The notes below the pieces were generated by a model. That model ran no database searches. It saw only the letters and a list, made by a program, of their open reading frames with translations, and was not told the origin of the DNA. From Sphingobium fontiphilum (GTDB taxonomy: Bacteria > Pseudomonadota > Alphaproteobacteria > Sphingomonadales > Sphingomonadaceae), in the NCBI RefSeq assembly GCF_014196635.1, contig NZ_JACIEB010000009.1, forward strand, positions 62,001 to 126,000: 64,000 nt of DNA, read 5' to 3'. The position numbers and the translations under genes are program-made. Shown here piece after piece: positions 20,028-29,485 of this stretch (its first letter is position 1; each line of letters starts with the position of its first letter).

Positions 20028-22711
20028 GTCGTCTCCCCATGGGCGGCGGCCACCGCCTGCCATGCCTGGCCGATGCTTTGCCGTGCCCGGCCATAGCTTT
20101 CAAGCAAAGCTGTCCAATGGGGCAGGCCACAGGCGCGGGCCACCAGTTCGCGCGACGCTTCGGGCGGCTCGGTCGATTTGGGCGACACCAGCCGCGACAC
20201 GATCAGATAGCGGGTGACGAGATCATGCGCCGGGATGAGGTCCGCCGGCAAATGCCCGGCCGCGACCAGTTGCTCCAGCGCCGCCTTGAGGTCGGGCGTG
20301 AACGCCATGCCGTGGCGGAACTGGCTGACATGGATCAGGAATTCCAGGTCGACGAGGCCGCCCGGCGCCAGCTTGACATCCCATTCCCCCGCAGGCGGCT
20401 TGTGCTTGGCGATTTCGCCGCGCATAGACACCGCCTGCGCCGCCAGCGCATCGACATCACGCGGCGCGTGCAGCGTTTCATCGACTATCGCCTGCAACGC
20501 TGCGCGCGCATCAGGCGAACCGAAAATCGGTCGGGCGCGGGTCAGCGCCAAATGCTCCCATGTCCACGCCCCTTCGCGCTGGTATCGGGCGAAACTGTCG
20601 AAGCTGACGGCCAGCAAGCCCTGCGCCCCCGACGGCCGCAACCGCGTGTCGACCTCGTAAAGCGGCCCCGACGCCGTATGCACCGACAGCGCATTGGTGA
20701 TGCGCTGCGCCAGCCGGTTGAAATAGCGGGTTGCGCCCAAAGGCGAAGCGCCATCGGATTCAGCCGCGAAATCGCCGGTGAACAGGAACACGACATCCAG
20801 GTCCGACGCATGGGTCAATACTCCGCCGCCCAGCCGCCCCAACGCCAATATCGCCAGTTCGCCGCCGGGCACCCGGCCATGGGTGGCCTCAAATTCGGAA
20901 ATTGTCGCGCGCGCCAGCGTCTCCACCGCCGCCTCCGCCACCCGGCAATAGCCCCTGCCCGCTTCCAGCGGATCGCCGCCGCGCACGATCTGCGCACCCA
21001 GGGCAAAGCGCCGGTCGCCGACCTTTTGCCGCACGCGATCCAGCAGGGTCTGGTAATCGTCGCCCTGCTCCAGCATGGAAAACTGGTCGGCCAGTTCCGC
21101 GACCGGCGGCGGCGGGTCGAACGCCGATGCGTCGATCAATCCGTCGATCAGCTCAGCCCGACGCCCCAGCGCCTCGGCCAGGGTCGGCGCATGGCTCAAT
21201 ATCTCGCCCAGCAACGACACCAGCGCAGGCCGGGCGGCGAGCAGCTTGAAGAAATTGATGGCGCTCGGCAGGCGACCGATCATGTCGTCCAGCCGGTTGA
21301 TCGCGCGGTCCGGGTCGGGGGAACGCGCCAGTTCGCGCATGAGGCCGGGCAGCAAATCTTCCAGCGCCTCGCGCGCCGGGGCGTTGCGCAGCGCCCGCAT
21401 CTTGCCCGCTCGCCACCCGGCGATGCGCGCGAGCGGCGCAGCCGGATCATCAAAGCCCATGGCCAGCAACTGGTCGCGCAGCTTGTCCTCGTCATGCGAC
21501 AGCGCATCGCGGTCCTGTTCGGGCGTCAGCCGGTCATAATTGCGCCCCACCCATTCGACATGCGGCCGCAACAGGTCGAGCAGCGCGTCGCCATCGGCCA
21601 GGCCATGCAGGCCCGCCACATTGTCAAGCGCGGGCTGCTGCGCGGGCAAGCTGTGGGTCTGCAAATCCTCGACCATCTGGAGCCGATGCTCAATGGTGCG
21701 GAACAGGACATAGGCGGCGTCCAGCCTATCGGCCACTTCCCCCTGGATCAGCCCCGCAGCCGCCAGCGCGCCCAGCGCCTCGCGCGTGGCGCCCGATCGC
21801 AGCGCCGGATCGCGGCCGCCATGGATCAACTGATGCACCTGCGCGAAAAATTCGACCTCGCGAATGCCGCCCCGGCCGCGCTTCAGGTCATAACTGGGGC
21901 CGAACGCCTGCCCCTGGGCATAATGGTCGCGGATGCGGCGCGATATGTCGGTGATCGCGTCGATCGCCCCGAAGTCCAGATTGCGCCGCCACACAAAGGG
22001 GCGGATGGCGCGCAGGAAATAATCGCCCAGTTCGCGGTCCCCCGCCGCCGCGCGGGCGCGGATGAAGGCGGCCTGTTCCCACCCCAGCGCGCTCGATTCA
22101 TAATAGCCGATGGCCGCCTCCACCGGCAGGGCGATGGGCGTCGCTTCGGGCGACGGGCGCAGGCGCAGGTCGACGCGGAACACATAGCCGTCGCCATCGG
22201 GCGCGGTCAGCAACTCGCTCATCCGCCGCCCGATGCGGACGGCCGCCTCGGCCGGTTCCTCCCGGCTGTTGTGCGGCAGCACGCGCGGGTCATAGAGCAA
22301 TATGGGGTCGATGTCGGACGAGTAATTCAGCTCGCGACTGCCATGTTTGCCCAGCGCAAGCACGGCGAAGCCGCGATGCTCGGCATCGGGATATCGTTCG
22401 GCCATGGCGGCGGCCAGCGCCTCGTCCAGCGCCTGATCGGCAAAATCCGACAGGGTGCGCGTGACCCGATCGAGATCCCATGCCCCCGCCAAATCGGCAA
22501 AGCCGGTAACCAGAGCCAGCGCAAACCGGCGGCGGCGCAGCGACTGGGCGACGCTGTCCGCCGCTTCTCCCGCACGGTGCGCAGCCTTCAGCGCGGCCTC
22601 CAAATCGCCCGCGCGCAACAGCCCGGCAATGGCGCCAAAACGGTCCATCTGACGCGAAAGAAAGGGGGAATGGCGGCGGATGCGCGCCTCTGCGCCCACG
22701 GGGTCGATCAT
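20024..22711 (-). CDS. glnE: Bifunctional glutamine synthetase adenylyltransferase/deadenylase GlnE
   Basis: 895 residues with two nucleotidyltransferase halves: the N-terminal one has NYSSDIDPILLYDP and the C-terminal one THASDLDVVFLFTG, each with downstream RLRPS runs. It adds or removes AMP on a Tyr of GlnA according to the uridylylation state of PII; both partners are encoded at 49,059-50,918. Start set at ATG 22711 (MIDPVGAEARIRRHSPFL) with GGAG at good spacing; longer frames up to 22993 would run into the divergent nepR-like gene. Its 3' end overlaps bcp. Confidence 0.93.
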   Translation of the reverse strand: MIDPVGAEARIRRHSPFLSRQMDRFGAIAGLLRAGDLEAALKAAHRAGEAADSVAQSLRRRRFALALVTGFADLAGAWDLDRVTRTLSDFADQALDEALAAAMAERYPDAEHRGFAVLALGKHGSRELNYSSDIDPILLYDPRVLPHNSREEPAEAAVRIGRRMSELLTAPDGDGYVFRVDLRLRPSPEATPIALPVEAAIGYYESSALGWEQAAFIRARAAAGDRELGDYFLRAIRPFVWRRNLDFGAIDAITDISRRIRDHYAQGQAFGPSYDLKRGRGGIREVEFFAQVHQLIHGGRDPALRSGATREALGALAAAGLIQGEVADRLDAAYVLFRTIEHRLQMVEDLQTHSLPAQQPALDNVAGLHGLADGDALLDLLRPHVEWVGRNYDRLTPEQDRDALSHDEDKLRDQLLAMGFDDPAAPLARIAGWRAGKMRALRNAPAREALEDLLPGLMRELARSPDPDRAINRLDDMIGRLPSAINFFKLLAARPALVSLLGEILSHAPTLAEALGRRAELIDGLIDASAFDPPPPVAELADQFSMLEQGDDYQTLLDRVRQKVGDRRFALGAQIVRGGDPLEAGRGYCRVAEAAVETLARATISEFEATHGRVPGGELAILALGRLGGGVLTHASDLDVVFLFTGDFAAESDGASPLGATRYFNRLAQRITNALSVHTASGPLYEVDTRLRPSGAQGLLAVSFDSFARYQREGAWTWEHLALTRARPIFGSPDARAALQAIVDETLHAPRDVDALAAQAVSMRGEIAKHKPPAGEWDVKLAPGGLVDLEFLIHVSQFRHGMAFTPDLKAALEQLVAAGHLPADLIPAHDLVTRYLIVSRLVSPKSTEPPEASRELVARACGLPHWTALLESYGRARQSIGQAWQAVAAAHGETT

Positions 22712-22767
22712 CTGTTCTCCGGTCCTCTGCCTGACCGCCCTATTGCGCGCCCATGCGACGAACGCCA

Positions 22768-22792
22768 GAAACTTTTGCGCGCGACGGCCGTT
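22768..22792 (+). promoter_or_regulatory. Possible EcfG-type promoter before the nepR-like gene
   Basis: GAAAC (22768-22772), 16 bases, CGTT (22789-22792). The general-stress sigma factor EcfG/SigT of alphaproteobacteria recognises GGAAC-N16/17-CGTT, so one base of the -35 differs. It sits only 9 bases before the ATG, which would give a near-leaderless mRNA. The spacing fits well but a chance match is possible. Confidence 0.35.
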
Positions 22793-22801
22793 CATAGAGG
22801 C

Positions 22802-22996
22802 ATGAGCACGCTGCGCAAATCCGATGCCACGACGCGGGATAACCGGGCCTCCACGACGGCTTCGACCCTGATGTCCATCGAGGCGCCGCCCCGTCATCAG
22901 GGGGTAGGCAATGCCTTGCGCGCGACATTTCGCCCGGCGCGCGACGACATGCCCGAAGACATGATGGCGTTGCTGAAACAGCTTGACCGGCATTGA
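22802..22996 (+). CDS. nepR: NepR family anti-sigma factor (predicted)
   Basis: 64 residues. The C-terminal half GNALRATFRPARDDMPEDMM followed by ALLKQLDRH has the two-helix NepR pattern (ALRxxY/F ... D-x-x-P-x-x-x-x-x-LLxxLD), with an unstructured Thr/Ser-rich N-terminus. NepR holds the sigma factor EcfG inactive until phosphorylated PhyR binds it. No phyR or ecfG lies in the window, which is unusual because the three are commonly clustered, so this may be a second, orphan copy. It is divergent from glnE with a 90-base gap. Confidence 0.62.
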   Translation: MSTLRKSDATTRDNRASTTASTLMSIEAPPRHQGVGNALRATFRPARDDMPEDMMALLKQLDRH

Positions 22997-23096
22997 CGGC
23001 CGCCGACCGCCGCGAGGATGGGGCGACAGCTTTTTGTTCAGCTTTTCAGGCTATCCCACTGGCCACGAATATTGATCGGGACTCGCTCGCACCACC

Positions 23097-23417
23097 ATGT
23101 ACAAGCGCTTTGCCATTGCCGTTTTGATCGCCGCGCCTCTGGCGGTCATGGGGCTCGACGATTTTCATCCCCGTAAAAAGGGAGAGGAAGCCAGGGACGG
23201 GCAGCCAACCCCGACCGAAGTTGCGGTTCCAGCCCCCTCGCCGCCGCCCGCAAATAATTACAATGGTCCGCTCGTGCCGCTTGCTGCACTGCCGCCGAGC
23301 AAGGTTGACCCCGCGCCAGCCACCGCATCGGGCGCCGGCATCGCCCCGCCGTCGCCCGTCGTGGCGGACCTGATCGAACCGGCGCCGACGGGCGGGCAGA
23401 CAATCTACGAAGACTGA
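23097..23417 (+). CDS. Exported Pro/Ala-rich protein of unknown function
   Basis: 106 residues. The signal-type N-terminus MYKRFAIAVLIAAPLAVMG is followed by a low-complexity, Pro/Ala/Val-rich tail (VPAPSPPPANNYN, SKVDPAPATASGAG) ending TIYED. No domain is visible and it may be a disordered periplasmic linker or anchor. The coding frame is convergent with the LacI gene, overlapping its 3' end by about 13 bases. No function can be assigned. Confidence 0.55.
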   Translation: MYKRFAIAVLIAAPLAVMGLDDFHPRKKGEEARDGQPTPTEVAVPAPSPPPANNYNGPLVPLAALPPSKVDPAPATASGAGIAPPSPVVADLIEPAPTGGQTIYED

Positions 23418-24415
23418 CGTTCGATCCACTGCGGCGCCAGCCGTTCAGACGGCGGCCTTTTCCCGTCGATCAGCGCGAACAGACTTTCGGTCAGCATTTC
23501 GGCGATCCTTGCGCAATCCTGTCGCACCGTGGTCAATGGGGGCCAGGCGGCCTGCGCCAGCGCTATGTCGTCAAAGCCGACGATGGAAAGGTCGCGTGGA
23601 ATCGCCATCCCCGCCTCCCGCGCGGCGCGCATAACGCTCAGGGCGATAACATCGGTCGCGCAGAATATGCCGTCAGGATGATCGTGGCTCGCAAAATAAT
23701 CACGCGCGGCGCGATAGGCGCCGTCCGGCGTCGCGGGCGCGGGCACATGCTGGTGCATCGCCCATAGATGATCGGGCAGCGCGCGCGCAAAGCCGGAATA
23801 GCGTCCCGCAAATTCCGGCACAGTCACGCTGCCGAAAAAGGCAAGATGGCGGCGTCCCTTGGCGATCAGGTGGCGGGCGGCCATTCCGCCGCCAGCGATA
23901 TTGTCGACCCCGATGGCGATATGTCGCCCCTCCGCATCTGGTTCGCCCCAGACGACCAGCGGCGCGGCGCGGCCATCCTGGTTGCGGAACAGGGCGACAT
24001 GGTCCGACTGGCCGATGACAATGATGCCGTCGACCCGCCCTGATTTCGCCCATTGCGCCAGCCAGTCGCCGCCAGTGGCCGACGCGCCCGACAGCAGCAG
24101 TCCGCACCCGCGCCGGGCAAAGGCGTCGACCAGCAAGTCCAGCATGGTCGATACCAGCGGATCGGACAGCGACCGTCCGCGATCATGGTCGGGCAGCAGA
24201 ACCGCGATGGTTCCGGTGCGCCCCATGCGCAGATTGCGGGCGGACTGGTTGAGGTGAAATCCTTGTTCCGCCGCGACCGCCCGCACCTTGTCCCGCGTTG
24301 CGCGGGTCAGCGTCCCCTTGCCCGACAGGGCGCGCGACACGGTCGAAACCGATACGCCGGCCAGCCGGGCAATGTCGATGATGCTGCGGACGGGCGGACC
24401 GCCCTTTGCGCTCAT
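23405..24415 (-). CDS. LacI family transcriptional regulator
   Basis: 336 residues. The N-terminal helix-turn-helix and hinge read DIARLAGVSVSTVSRALSGK, with the hinge HLNQSARNLRMGRTGTIAVLLP; the periplasmic-binding-protein-like effector domain follows (DGIIVIGQSDHV, GDDFDIALAQAAWPPLTTV-type ending). Such proteins usually bind a sugar and regulate a nearby catabolic operon. No sugar gene lies next to it: upstream is 3-hydroxyacyl-CoA dehydrogenase on the same strand and downstream an unrelated small gene, so its target is unclear. Confidence 0.9.
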   Translation of the reverse strand: MSAKGGPPVRSIIDIARLAGVSVSTVSRALSGKGTLTRATRDKVRAVAAEQGFHLNQSARNLRMGRTGTIAVLLPDHDRGRSLSDPLVSTMLDLLVDAFARRGCGLLLSGASATGGDWLAQWAKSGRVDGIIVIGQSDHVALFRNQDGRAAPLVVWGEPDAEGRHIAIGVDNIAGGGMAARHLIAKGRRHLAFFGSVTVPEFAGRYSGFARALPDHLWAMHQHVPAPATPDGAYRAARDYFASHDHPDGIFCATDVIALSVMRAAREAGMAIPRDLSIVGFDDIALAQAAWPPLTTVRQDCARIAEMLTESLFALIDGKRPPSERLAPQWIERQSS

Positions 24416-24424
24416 AACCGCCGG

Positions 24425-25303
24425 TCAGCGGGTCGGAACCGGCTCCGGCCCCGAATAATCATAAAAGCCGCGGCCGGTCTTGCGACCATACCAGCCCGCC
24501 TCGACATATTTCACCAGCAACGGCGCCGGGCGATATTTCGGATCGCCGGTGGTGCTGAGGAAGATGTTGAGGATTTCGAGCGCCGTATCAAGGCCCACGA
24601 AATCGAGCAGGGTCAGCGGCCCCATCGGATGGTTGAGCCCCAGCTTGCAGCCATTGTCGATGTCGACGATGCTGCCCACGCCTTCACCCAGCACGAACAC
24701 CGCCTCGTTCAGCATGGGCAGCAGGATGCGGTTCACCACGAAGCCGGGGGCGTCAAACGCCTGCACCACCGTCTTGCCGATGCGGTCGGCATAGGCGGAG
24801 ATGGCGGCGACAGTCTCGTCAGTCGTGGCAAGACCGCGAATGACCTCGACCAGTTTCATCACGGGCACCGGGTTGAAAAAATGCACGCCGATGAAACGAC
24901 CGGCATCCGGCGACGATTGGGCCAGGCGCGTGATCGGGATGGAGGATGTATTGGTGGCCAGGATCGCGTCGGACGCCAGCAACGCGCCGACATTGGCGAA
25001 AATGGCGCGCTTGACTTCCTCGCGCTCGGTCGCCGCCTCGATCACCAGTTGCGCGCCGGCCAGCGGCGCGATTTCGCCCGCCGGCGTGATGCGCGCCAGG
25101 ACAGCATCGGCCTCGGCCTGTTCCATCTTGCCTTTTTCGACGGCGCGCGACAGCAGCTTGGCGATGCCCGCCTTGCCCTGTTCCGCGCGCGGCAGGTCGA
25201 TGTCCGACAGGATCACATCATAACCCGCCTGCGCCGACACCTGCGCAATGCCAATGCCCATCTGGCCAGCGCCGATCACGCCGACGGTCTTGATCTCCAC
25301 CAT
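24425..25303 (-). CDS. 3-hydroxybutyryl-CoA dehydrogenase
   Basis: 292 residues. The NAD-binding Rossmann motif VGVIGAGQMGIGIAQ opens the protein; the catalytic His region FIGVHFFNPVPVMKLVEVI and PGFVVNRILLPMLNEAV follow, then the C-terminal dimerisation domain (LNHPMGPLTLLDFVGLD). It oxidises (S)-3-hydroxybutyryl-CoA in butanoate or fatty-acid turnover. The start at 25303 has GGAGG at 8-base distance. Next downstream is the LacI regulator, 9 bases away, so the two may be co-transcribed. Hbd or PaaH naming would need a phylogeny. Confidence 0.92.
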   Translation of the reverse strand: MVEIKTVGVIGAGQMGIGIAQVSAQAGYDVILSDIDLPRAEQGKAGIAKLLSRAVEKGKMEQAEADAVLARITPAGEIAPLAGAQLVIEAATEREEVKRAIFANVGALLASDAILATNTSSIPITRLAQSSPDAGRFIGVHFFNPVPVMKLVEVIRGLATTDETVAAISAYADRIGKTVVQAFDAPGFVVNRILLPMLNEAVFVLGEGVGSIVDIDNGCKLGLNHPMGPLTLLDFVGLDTALEILNIFLSTTGDPKYRPAPLLVKYVEAGWYGRKTGRGFYDYSGPEPVPTR

Positions 25304-25483
25304 GTTCACTGCCTCCATGTTCTTGCCACCGTCCCTAACGCCCGCTGATCTTCGCGCAAGGGCGAAAGATGCTTGGATTTTCGCCGATCTGCGGCCAACT
25401 GGCACTTATAGGGGGACGGATGATGGAGGCCCGCCGATATTCCGGCTTTGCGCTCGCCGCGCACCATGGTTAAAGACCGTGCC

Positions 25484-25951
25484 ATGCCCGTTATCGACAT
25501 GCCCGCGCCGGCGACTGGCCGCTTCATCGCCGCCGTGCATTATTTCCCGCTGCGCGTCTATTTCGAAGATACGGATCTCTCCGGCCTTGTCTATCACGCC
25601 AATTATCTGCGCTTCATGGAACGGGCGCGGTCCGACATGCTGCGCGTCGCGGGCATTGATCAGCGCGGGAACCATGATGGCGGGATTGGCGTCTATGCCG
25701 TCGCGGATGTGACTATCGCCTATCGCCGCCCGGCGCGGCTGGACGACGATCTTCTGGTCCGCAGCCATGTGACCGCCGTGGGCGCCGCGACGTGCGCCAT
25801 TCATCAGACGGTCATGCGCGGGGACGAGATATTGACCGATGCCGATGTCACCGCCGCCTGGCTGACGCCGCAGGGGCGGCCACAGCGGCAACCCAAAGCC
25901 TGGATCGACCTGTTCACACGCCTTGCCCAAGGGGAAAGCCTCCACCCATGA
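25484..25951 (+). CDS. ybgC: Acyl-CoA thioesterase YbgC (Tol-Pal associated)
   Basis: 155 residues with a single hot-dog fold. The active-site run YFEDTDLSGLVYHANYL carries the catalytic Asp (YxDTDxxxxVYHxNYL), followed by RFMERARSDMLR. It hydrolyses acyl-CoA or acyl-ACP at the inner membrane and is conserved as the first gene of tol-pal operons. The stop overlaps tolQ's start (ATGA). Start chosen at ATG 25484; in-frame ATGs at 25448, 25466 and 25499 are also possible and none has a strong ribosome site. Confidence 0.9.
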   Translation: MPVIDMPAPATGRFIAAVHYFPLRVYFEDTDLSGLVYHANYLRFMERARSDMLRVAGIDQRGNHDGGIGVYAVADVTIAYRRPARLDDDLLVRSHVTAVGAATCAIHQTVMRGDEILTDADVTAAWLTPQGRPQRQPKAWIDLFTRLAQGESLHP

Positions 25952-26652
25952 ACTTCGCCATTCCCGCGATCGGCGCCGCTGACGCCGCATCCCTCTCGCC
26001 ACTGGCCCTGTTCCTTCAGGCCGACATCGTCGTGAAGATCGTGATGCTGGGCCTGCTACTGGCCAGCATCTGGACCTGGGCGATCATCATCGGATTCAGC
26101 ATCACGCTGCGCCGCGCCAGCAAGCAGAGCCGCGCCTTCGAAACCGACTTCTGGAAGGCGGAGGACATCGACCGTTTCTATGAAGCGCGCGGCAAGGGCG
26201 AAGTGCCCGCCGCCAGGGTGATGGCGGCGGGCGTCACCGAATGGCGACGCTCCACCGCGCAGCGCAGCGTCGACCGCGAAGGAACGCGCGGCCGCCTGTC
26301 CACCGCCATGGCCAGCGCCATCTCGCTGGAGATCGACCGCCTGTCGGACCGGCTGAACATCCTTGCCACCATCGGGTCGGTCGCACCCTTTGTCGGCCTC
26401 TTCGGCACGGTATGGGGCATCATGCGCGCCTTCACCGCCATCGCCGATCAGCAGAACAGCAGCCTGGCCGTCGTTGCGCCCGGCATCGCCGAAGCGCTGT
26501 TCGCCACCGCCATCGGCCTGTTCGCGGCGATCCCGGCGGTCATCGCCTACAACCGTTTCAGCCATGGCATCAACCGGCTGGAATCGCGGCTGTCGCACTT
26601 TGCCGACGGCTTTTATGCGACACTGAGCCGCGAACTGGAGACGCAGCGGTGA
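25948..26652 (+). CDS. tolQ: Tol-Pal system proton channel protein TolQ
   Basis: 234 residues with three membrane segments: residues ~22-48 (ADIVVKIVMLGLLLASIW), then a long cytoplasmic loop, then a pair around 140-165 (IGSVAPFVGLFGTVWGIM) and 175-200 (ALFATAIGLFAAIPAVIAY). The second and third segments form the TolQR proton channel that energises TolA in the inner membrane during cell constriction. It follows ybgC with an ATGA overlap and lies in the order ybgC-tolQ-tolR-tolA-tolB-pal. Confidence 0.96.
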   Translation: MNFAIPAIGAADAASLSPLALFLQADIVVKIVMLGLLLASIWTWAIIIGFSITLRRASKQSRAFETDFWKAEDIDRFYEARGKGEVPAARVMAAGVTEWRRSTAQRSVDREGTRGRLSTAMASAISLEIDRLSDRLNILATIGSVAPFVGLFGTVWGIMRAFTAIADQQNSSLAVVAPGIAEALFATAIGLFAAIPAVIAYNRFSHGINRLESRLSHFADGFYATLSRELETQR

Positions 26653-26686
26653 CGGTGCGCGCGACAATTGCGAAGGACGCCGGCTG

Positions 26687-27151
26687 ATGGCCATGTCCGG
26701 TCCCCCATCCGGTCGGCGCGGGCGCAAGAATGCGCCGATGGCCGACATCAACGTCACGCCGCTGGTCGACGTCATGCTGGTGCTGCTCATCATCTTCATG
26801 GTGACGGCGCCGCTGCTGGTCACCGGCGTTCCGGTCAACCTGCCCGAAACGCGGGCCAAGGGGCTGGACCAGGACGCCAAGCCGACCATTGTGTCCATCG
26901 ACCGCGACGGCGCGATCTTCGTTGACGAGGCGGAGATCAGCCAGAGCGACCTGCCCGACCGGCTGGCCGAGATCGTGTCCGCCAATGCGGGCAAGCCCGA
27001 AGCGCCGCAGATTTTCCTGCGCGCCGACACCGCGCTCGATTATGGCCGGGTGATGCGGGTGATGGGCGAACTCAACCGCGCGGGCCTGAACAAGGTGGCG
27101 CTGGTGAGCAGCGCCGCCGAGGATGGCGCCGTCAGCGACGGTTCAGAATAG
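26687..27151 (+). CDS. tolR: Tol-Pal system protein TolR
   Basis: 154 residues of the ExbD/TolR family. After a basic cytoplasmic start (PPSGRRGRKNAPMADINVTP), one membrane helix (VMLVLLIIFMVTAPLLV, residues ~28-44) holds the conserved Asp in PLVDVMLVL that carries protons with TolQ. A periplasmic domain (KPTIVSIDRDGAIF) follows. AAGGA upstream of ATG 26687 supports the start. There is a 34-base gap to tolQ. Confidence 0.96.
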   Translation: MAMSGPPSGRRGRKNAPMADINVTPLVDVMLVLLIIFMVTAPLLVTGVPVNLPETRAKGLDQDAKPTIVSIDRDGAIFVDEAEISQSDLPDRLAEIVSANAGKPEAPQIFLRADTALDYGRVMRVMGELNRAGLNKVALVSSAAEDGAVSDGSE

Positions 27152-27173
27152 CGTTCATAGGGTCTGACCATAG

Positions 27174-28136
27174 ATGGAACGCTCGGAAAAAATCGGTCTG
27201 GGAATCGCCACGGCGGGGCATGTCCTGCTGTTCGGCGCGCTTTCGGCCGGTTTTCTGTCGACGCCCAACCCGCTGAAGCTCAAATCGCCACCGATGGATG
27301 TGAGCATCGTCGACGAAGTGGCGCTCAAATCCATGGCGCCACAGATTTCGACCGAGCCGCCGCCGCCCAGCGTCGCGCCCGAAAGAGGCCCGACCGAAGA
27401 CGCAGCCCCGGCGCCGGAGCCGGAACCCGCGCCTCTGCCCGAACCTGCGCCAAAGCCCGCGCCAGCGCCGCCCCAGCCGAAAGCGGCGCCCGCCAAGGCC
27501 GCGCCCAAGCCCGAACCGGTTGTTAAGCCCAAGCCAACGCCGGCAAAGCCAGCGGTCAAGCCCAAGCCAGCGCCCGCAAAGCCTGCGGCGAAGGCAAAGC
27601 CCACACCGGCCAAAACCCAGGCCACACCTGCGACCACGCCGGCCAAATCCGCCGCCAAGCCGAACAAGGCGCAAGCGCCGGCCAAGGCATCGGGCAGCGG
27701 CAAGGCGGACAAGCCCAAGGGATCGCTGCTCGGCAATGATTTCCTCAAAGGCATCCAGACAGAGGCCGACGCCCCGCGCAAGGCCCCCGCGCCGCCCGCC
27801 GCCGCGTCGATGGGACCGCAGCAAAAGGCCGCGCTCGACCGGGTCATCAGCGAACAAATTTATCGCCACCTGCGCCTGCCGTCGGGCGCGGATGTCGAAC
27901 TGCTGGTCGCCTTTCTGGATGTGAAGCTCGACAAATCGGGCAACGTCATCGGCACGCCCCAGGTCACCGACGTGCAGGGCATTACCGCGAGCAACCGGCC
28001 GCAGGTCGCAATCTACCGCGAACGCGCCGTCCAGGCTGTCATGCAGGCTTCTCCCTTCAGGGGATTGCCGCCGGAATATCATAATGAGTGGAAATGGCTC
28101 AGCCCCTTAAGAATCTATGCAAGGAAAGCGCGATGA
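27174..28136 (+). CDS. tolA: Tol-Pal system envelope spanning protein TolA
   Basis: 320 residues: an N-terminal membrane helix (LGIATAGHVLLFGALSAGF, ~9-27); a long periplasm-spanning, low-complexity domain rich in Pro, Ala and Lys (~60-180, repeated PAKPAAK/KPAP units); and a C-terminal domain (IYRHLRLPSGADVELLVAF) that contacts Pal/TolB. It transmits the TolQR motion to the outer membrane. The Pro/Lys-rich rod replaces the Ala-rich helix of enteric TolA, as usual in alphaproteobacteria. The stop overlaps tolB's start (ATGA). Confidence 0.93.
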   Translation: MERSEKIGLGIATAGHVLLFGALSAGFLSTPNPLKLKSPPMDVSIVDEVALKSMAPQISTEPPPPSVAPERGPTEDAAPAPEPEPAPLPEPAPKPAPAPPQPKAAPAKAAPKPEPVVKPKPTPAKPAVKPKPAPAKPAAKAKPTPAKTQATPATTPAKSAAKPNKAQAPAKASGSGKADKPKGSLLGNDFLKGIQTEADAPRKAPAPPAAASMGPQQKAALDRVISEQIYRHLRLPSGADVELLVAFLDVKLDKSGNVIGTPQVTDVQGITASNRPQVAIYRERAVQAVMQASPFRGLPPEYHNEWKWLSPLRIYARKAR

Positions 28137-29455
28137 AAGGCTTTGTAATTCGGGCGTTGCTGGTCGCCAGCGCGATGGTCGCCCTTCCGGCGCAGGCCCA
28201 GTTGTCGGTCGACGTCACCGGCGACATCGACAGCAATCTGACCATCGCGGTCCCCGCCCTGCCCGCGCAGCAGGATGTGGCGACGCCGGCGGGCACGGCC
28301 AGCGAACTGGGCCGCAAGATCGCCGAGGTGATCGCGTCGGACCTTAAAGGCTCCGGCCTGTTCGACCCGTCCGGCCCCGGCGGCCTGCCCGCCGTCGCCC
28401 TGCCCGAAGTCACCTTCCCCCAGTTCGAAAAATGGGCGTCGTTCCAGGCGCTGGTCCACGGCTTTGTCCGCACCACCGGCGGGGAAGCCGACATCACCGT
28501 GGGCTGCTACCTCTATGACGTGGCGCTCAAGCAGGAAATGACGCGCCAGGGCTATGTCGTGGCTCCCCGCGACTGGCGCCGCGCCGCGCATAAATGCGCC
28601 GACGCCATCTATGCCCGCCTGTCGGGCGAAAGCCCCTTCTTCGACAGCCGCATCGCCTATATCGCCGAAAGCGGGCCGAAGGGTAACCGCGTCAAGCGGC
28701 TCGCCATCATGGATTCGGACGGCGCCAACCACCGTTTCATCACCAATGGCCAATCGATCGCGCTGACCCCGCGCTTCTCGCCCGATTACAAGTCGATCGT
28801 CTATGTGAGCTATCTCAACAACCGGGTGCGCATCTTCGTCTATGACATCGGCACCGGCACCCAAAGGCTGGTGACCGAAAGCAACAACCCGACCTTCGCC
28901 CCGCGCTGGTCGCCCGATGGCCGCTATGTCCTGTTTTCCATGGCGGTCGCGGGCAACACCGACATTTATCGCGTCTCGTCGCAGGGCGGCGCGCCCCAGC
29001 GCCTGACCAATTCGCCCGCCATTGACGTCGGCGGCAGCTATTCGCCCGATGGCACGCAGATCGTCTTTGAAAGCGACCGTTCGGGCGGCCAGCAAATCTA
29101 TGTGATGAATGCGGACGGCTCCAACCAGCGTCGCATCAGCCATGGCGGCGGCCGTTATGCGACGCCCGAATGGAGCCCGCGCGGCGACCTGATCGCCTTC
29201 ACCAAAATTGCTGGCGAGTTCAAGATCGCGGTGATGACGCCGGGCGGCGAGAATGAGCGCATCCTGACCAATGGCTGGCAGGACGAGCAGCCCAGTTGGT
29301 CGCCCAATGGCCGCGTGCTGCAGTTTTTCCGCACTACGCCAGGCCGACAGGGCAACAGCCAAGTGTGGCAGGTCGACCTGACCGGGGTGAACGAACGGCG
29401 CATCCCGACGCCGCTCAGCGGCTCCGACCCAGCCTGGGGTCCGCTGCTGCCGTGA
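28133..29455 (+). CDS. tolB: Tol-Pal system beta-propeller protein TolB
   Basis: 440 residues. The signal peptide ([15 protein letters not shown]) is cut after AQA. An N-terminal alpha/beta domain is followed by a six-bladed propeller with blade signatures [60 protein letters not shown] and [13 protein letters not shown]. Periplasmic partner of Pal and TolA. AAGGA precedes the ATG at 28133, which overlaps the tolA stop, so translation is coupled. Confidence 0.97.
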   Translation: MKGFVIRALLVASAMVALPAQAQLSVDVTGDIDSNLTIAVPALPAQQDVATPAGTASELGRKIAEVIASDLKGSGLFDPSGPGGLPAVALPEVTFPQFEKWASFQALVHGFVRTTGGEADITVGCYLYDVALKQEMTRQGYVVAPRDWRRAAHKCADAIYARLSGESPFFDSRIAYIAESGPKGNRVKRLAIMDSDGANHRFITNGQSIALTPRFSPDYKSIVYVSYLNNRVRIFVYDIGTGTQRLVTESNNPTFAPRWSPDGRYVLFSMAVAGNTDIYRVSSQGGAPQRLTNSPAIDVGGSYSPDGTQIVFESDRSGGQQIYVMNADGSNQRRISHGGGRYATPEWSPRGDLIAFTKIAGEFKIAVMTPGGENERILTNGWQDEQPSWSPNGRVLQFFRTTPGRQGNSQVWQVDLTGVNERRIPTPLSGSDPAWGPLLP

Positions 29456-29485
29456 TTTTGCGCGGTTCCAGGGAACCTTATCGTC

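Noticed and set aside
20039-22801. A very long open frame on the plus strand opposite glnE
   Set aside because: It is a GC-rich shadow of glnE: its residues are low-complexity Arg/Gln/His/Gly with no domain, and the real gene has full GlnE motifs. Only the last 64 codons after 22802, beyond the glnE start, look genuine (NepR-like).
27350-27720. Low-complexity GC-rich repeat
   Set aside because: This is the Pro/Ala/Lys spacer of TolA, a normal feature of the family rather than a DNA repeat.
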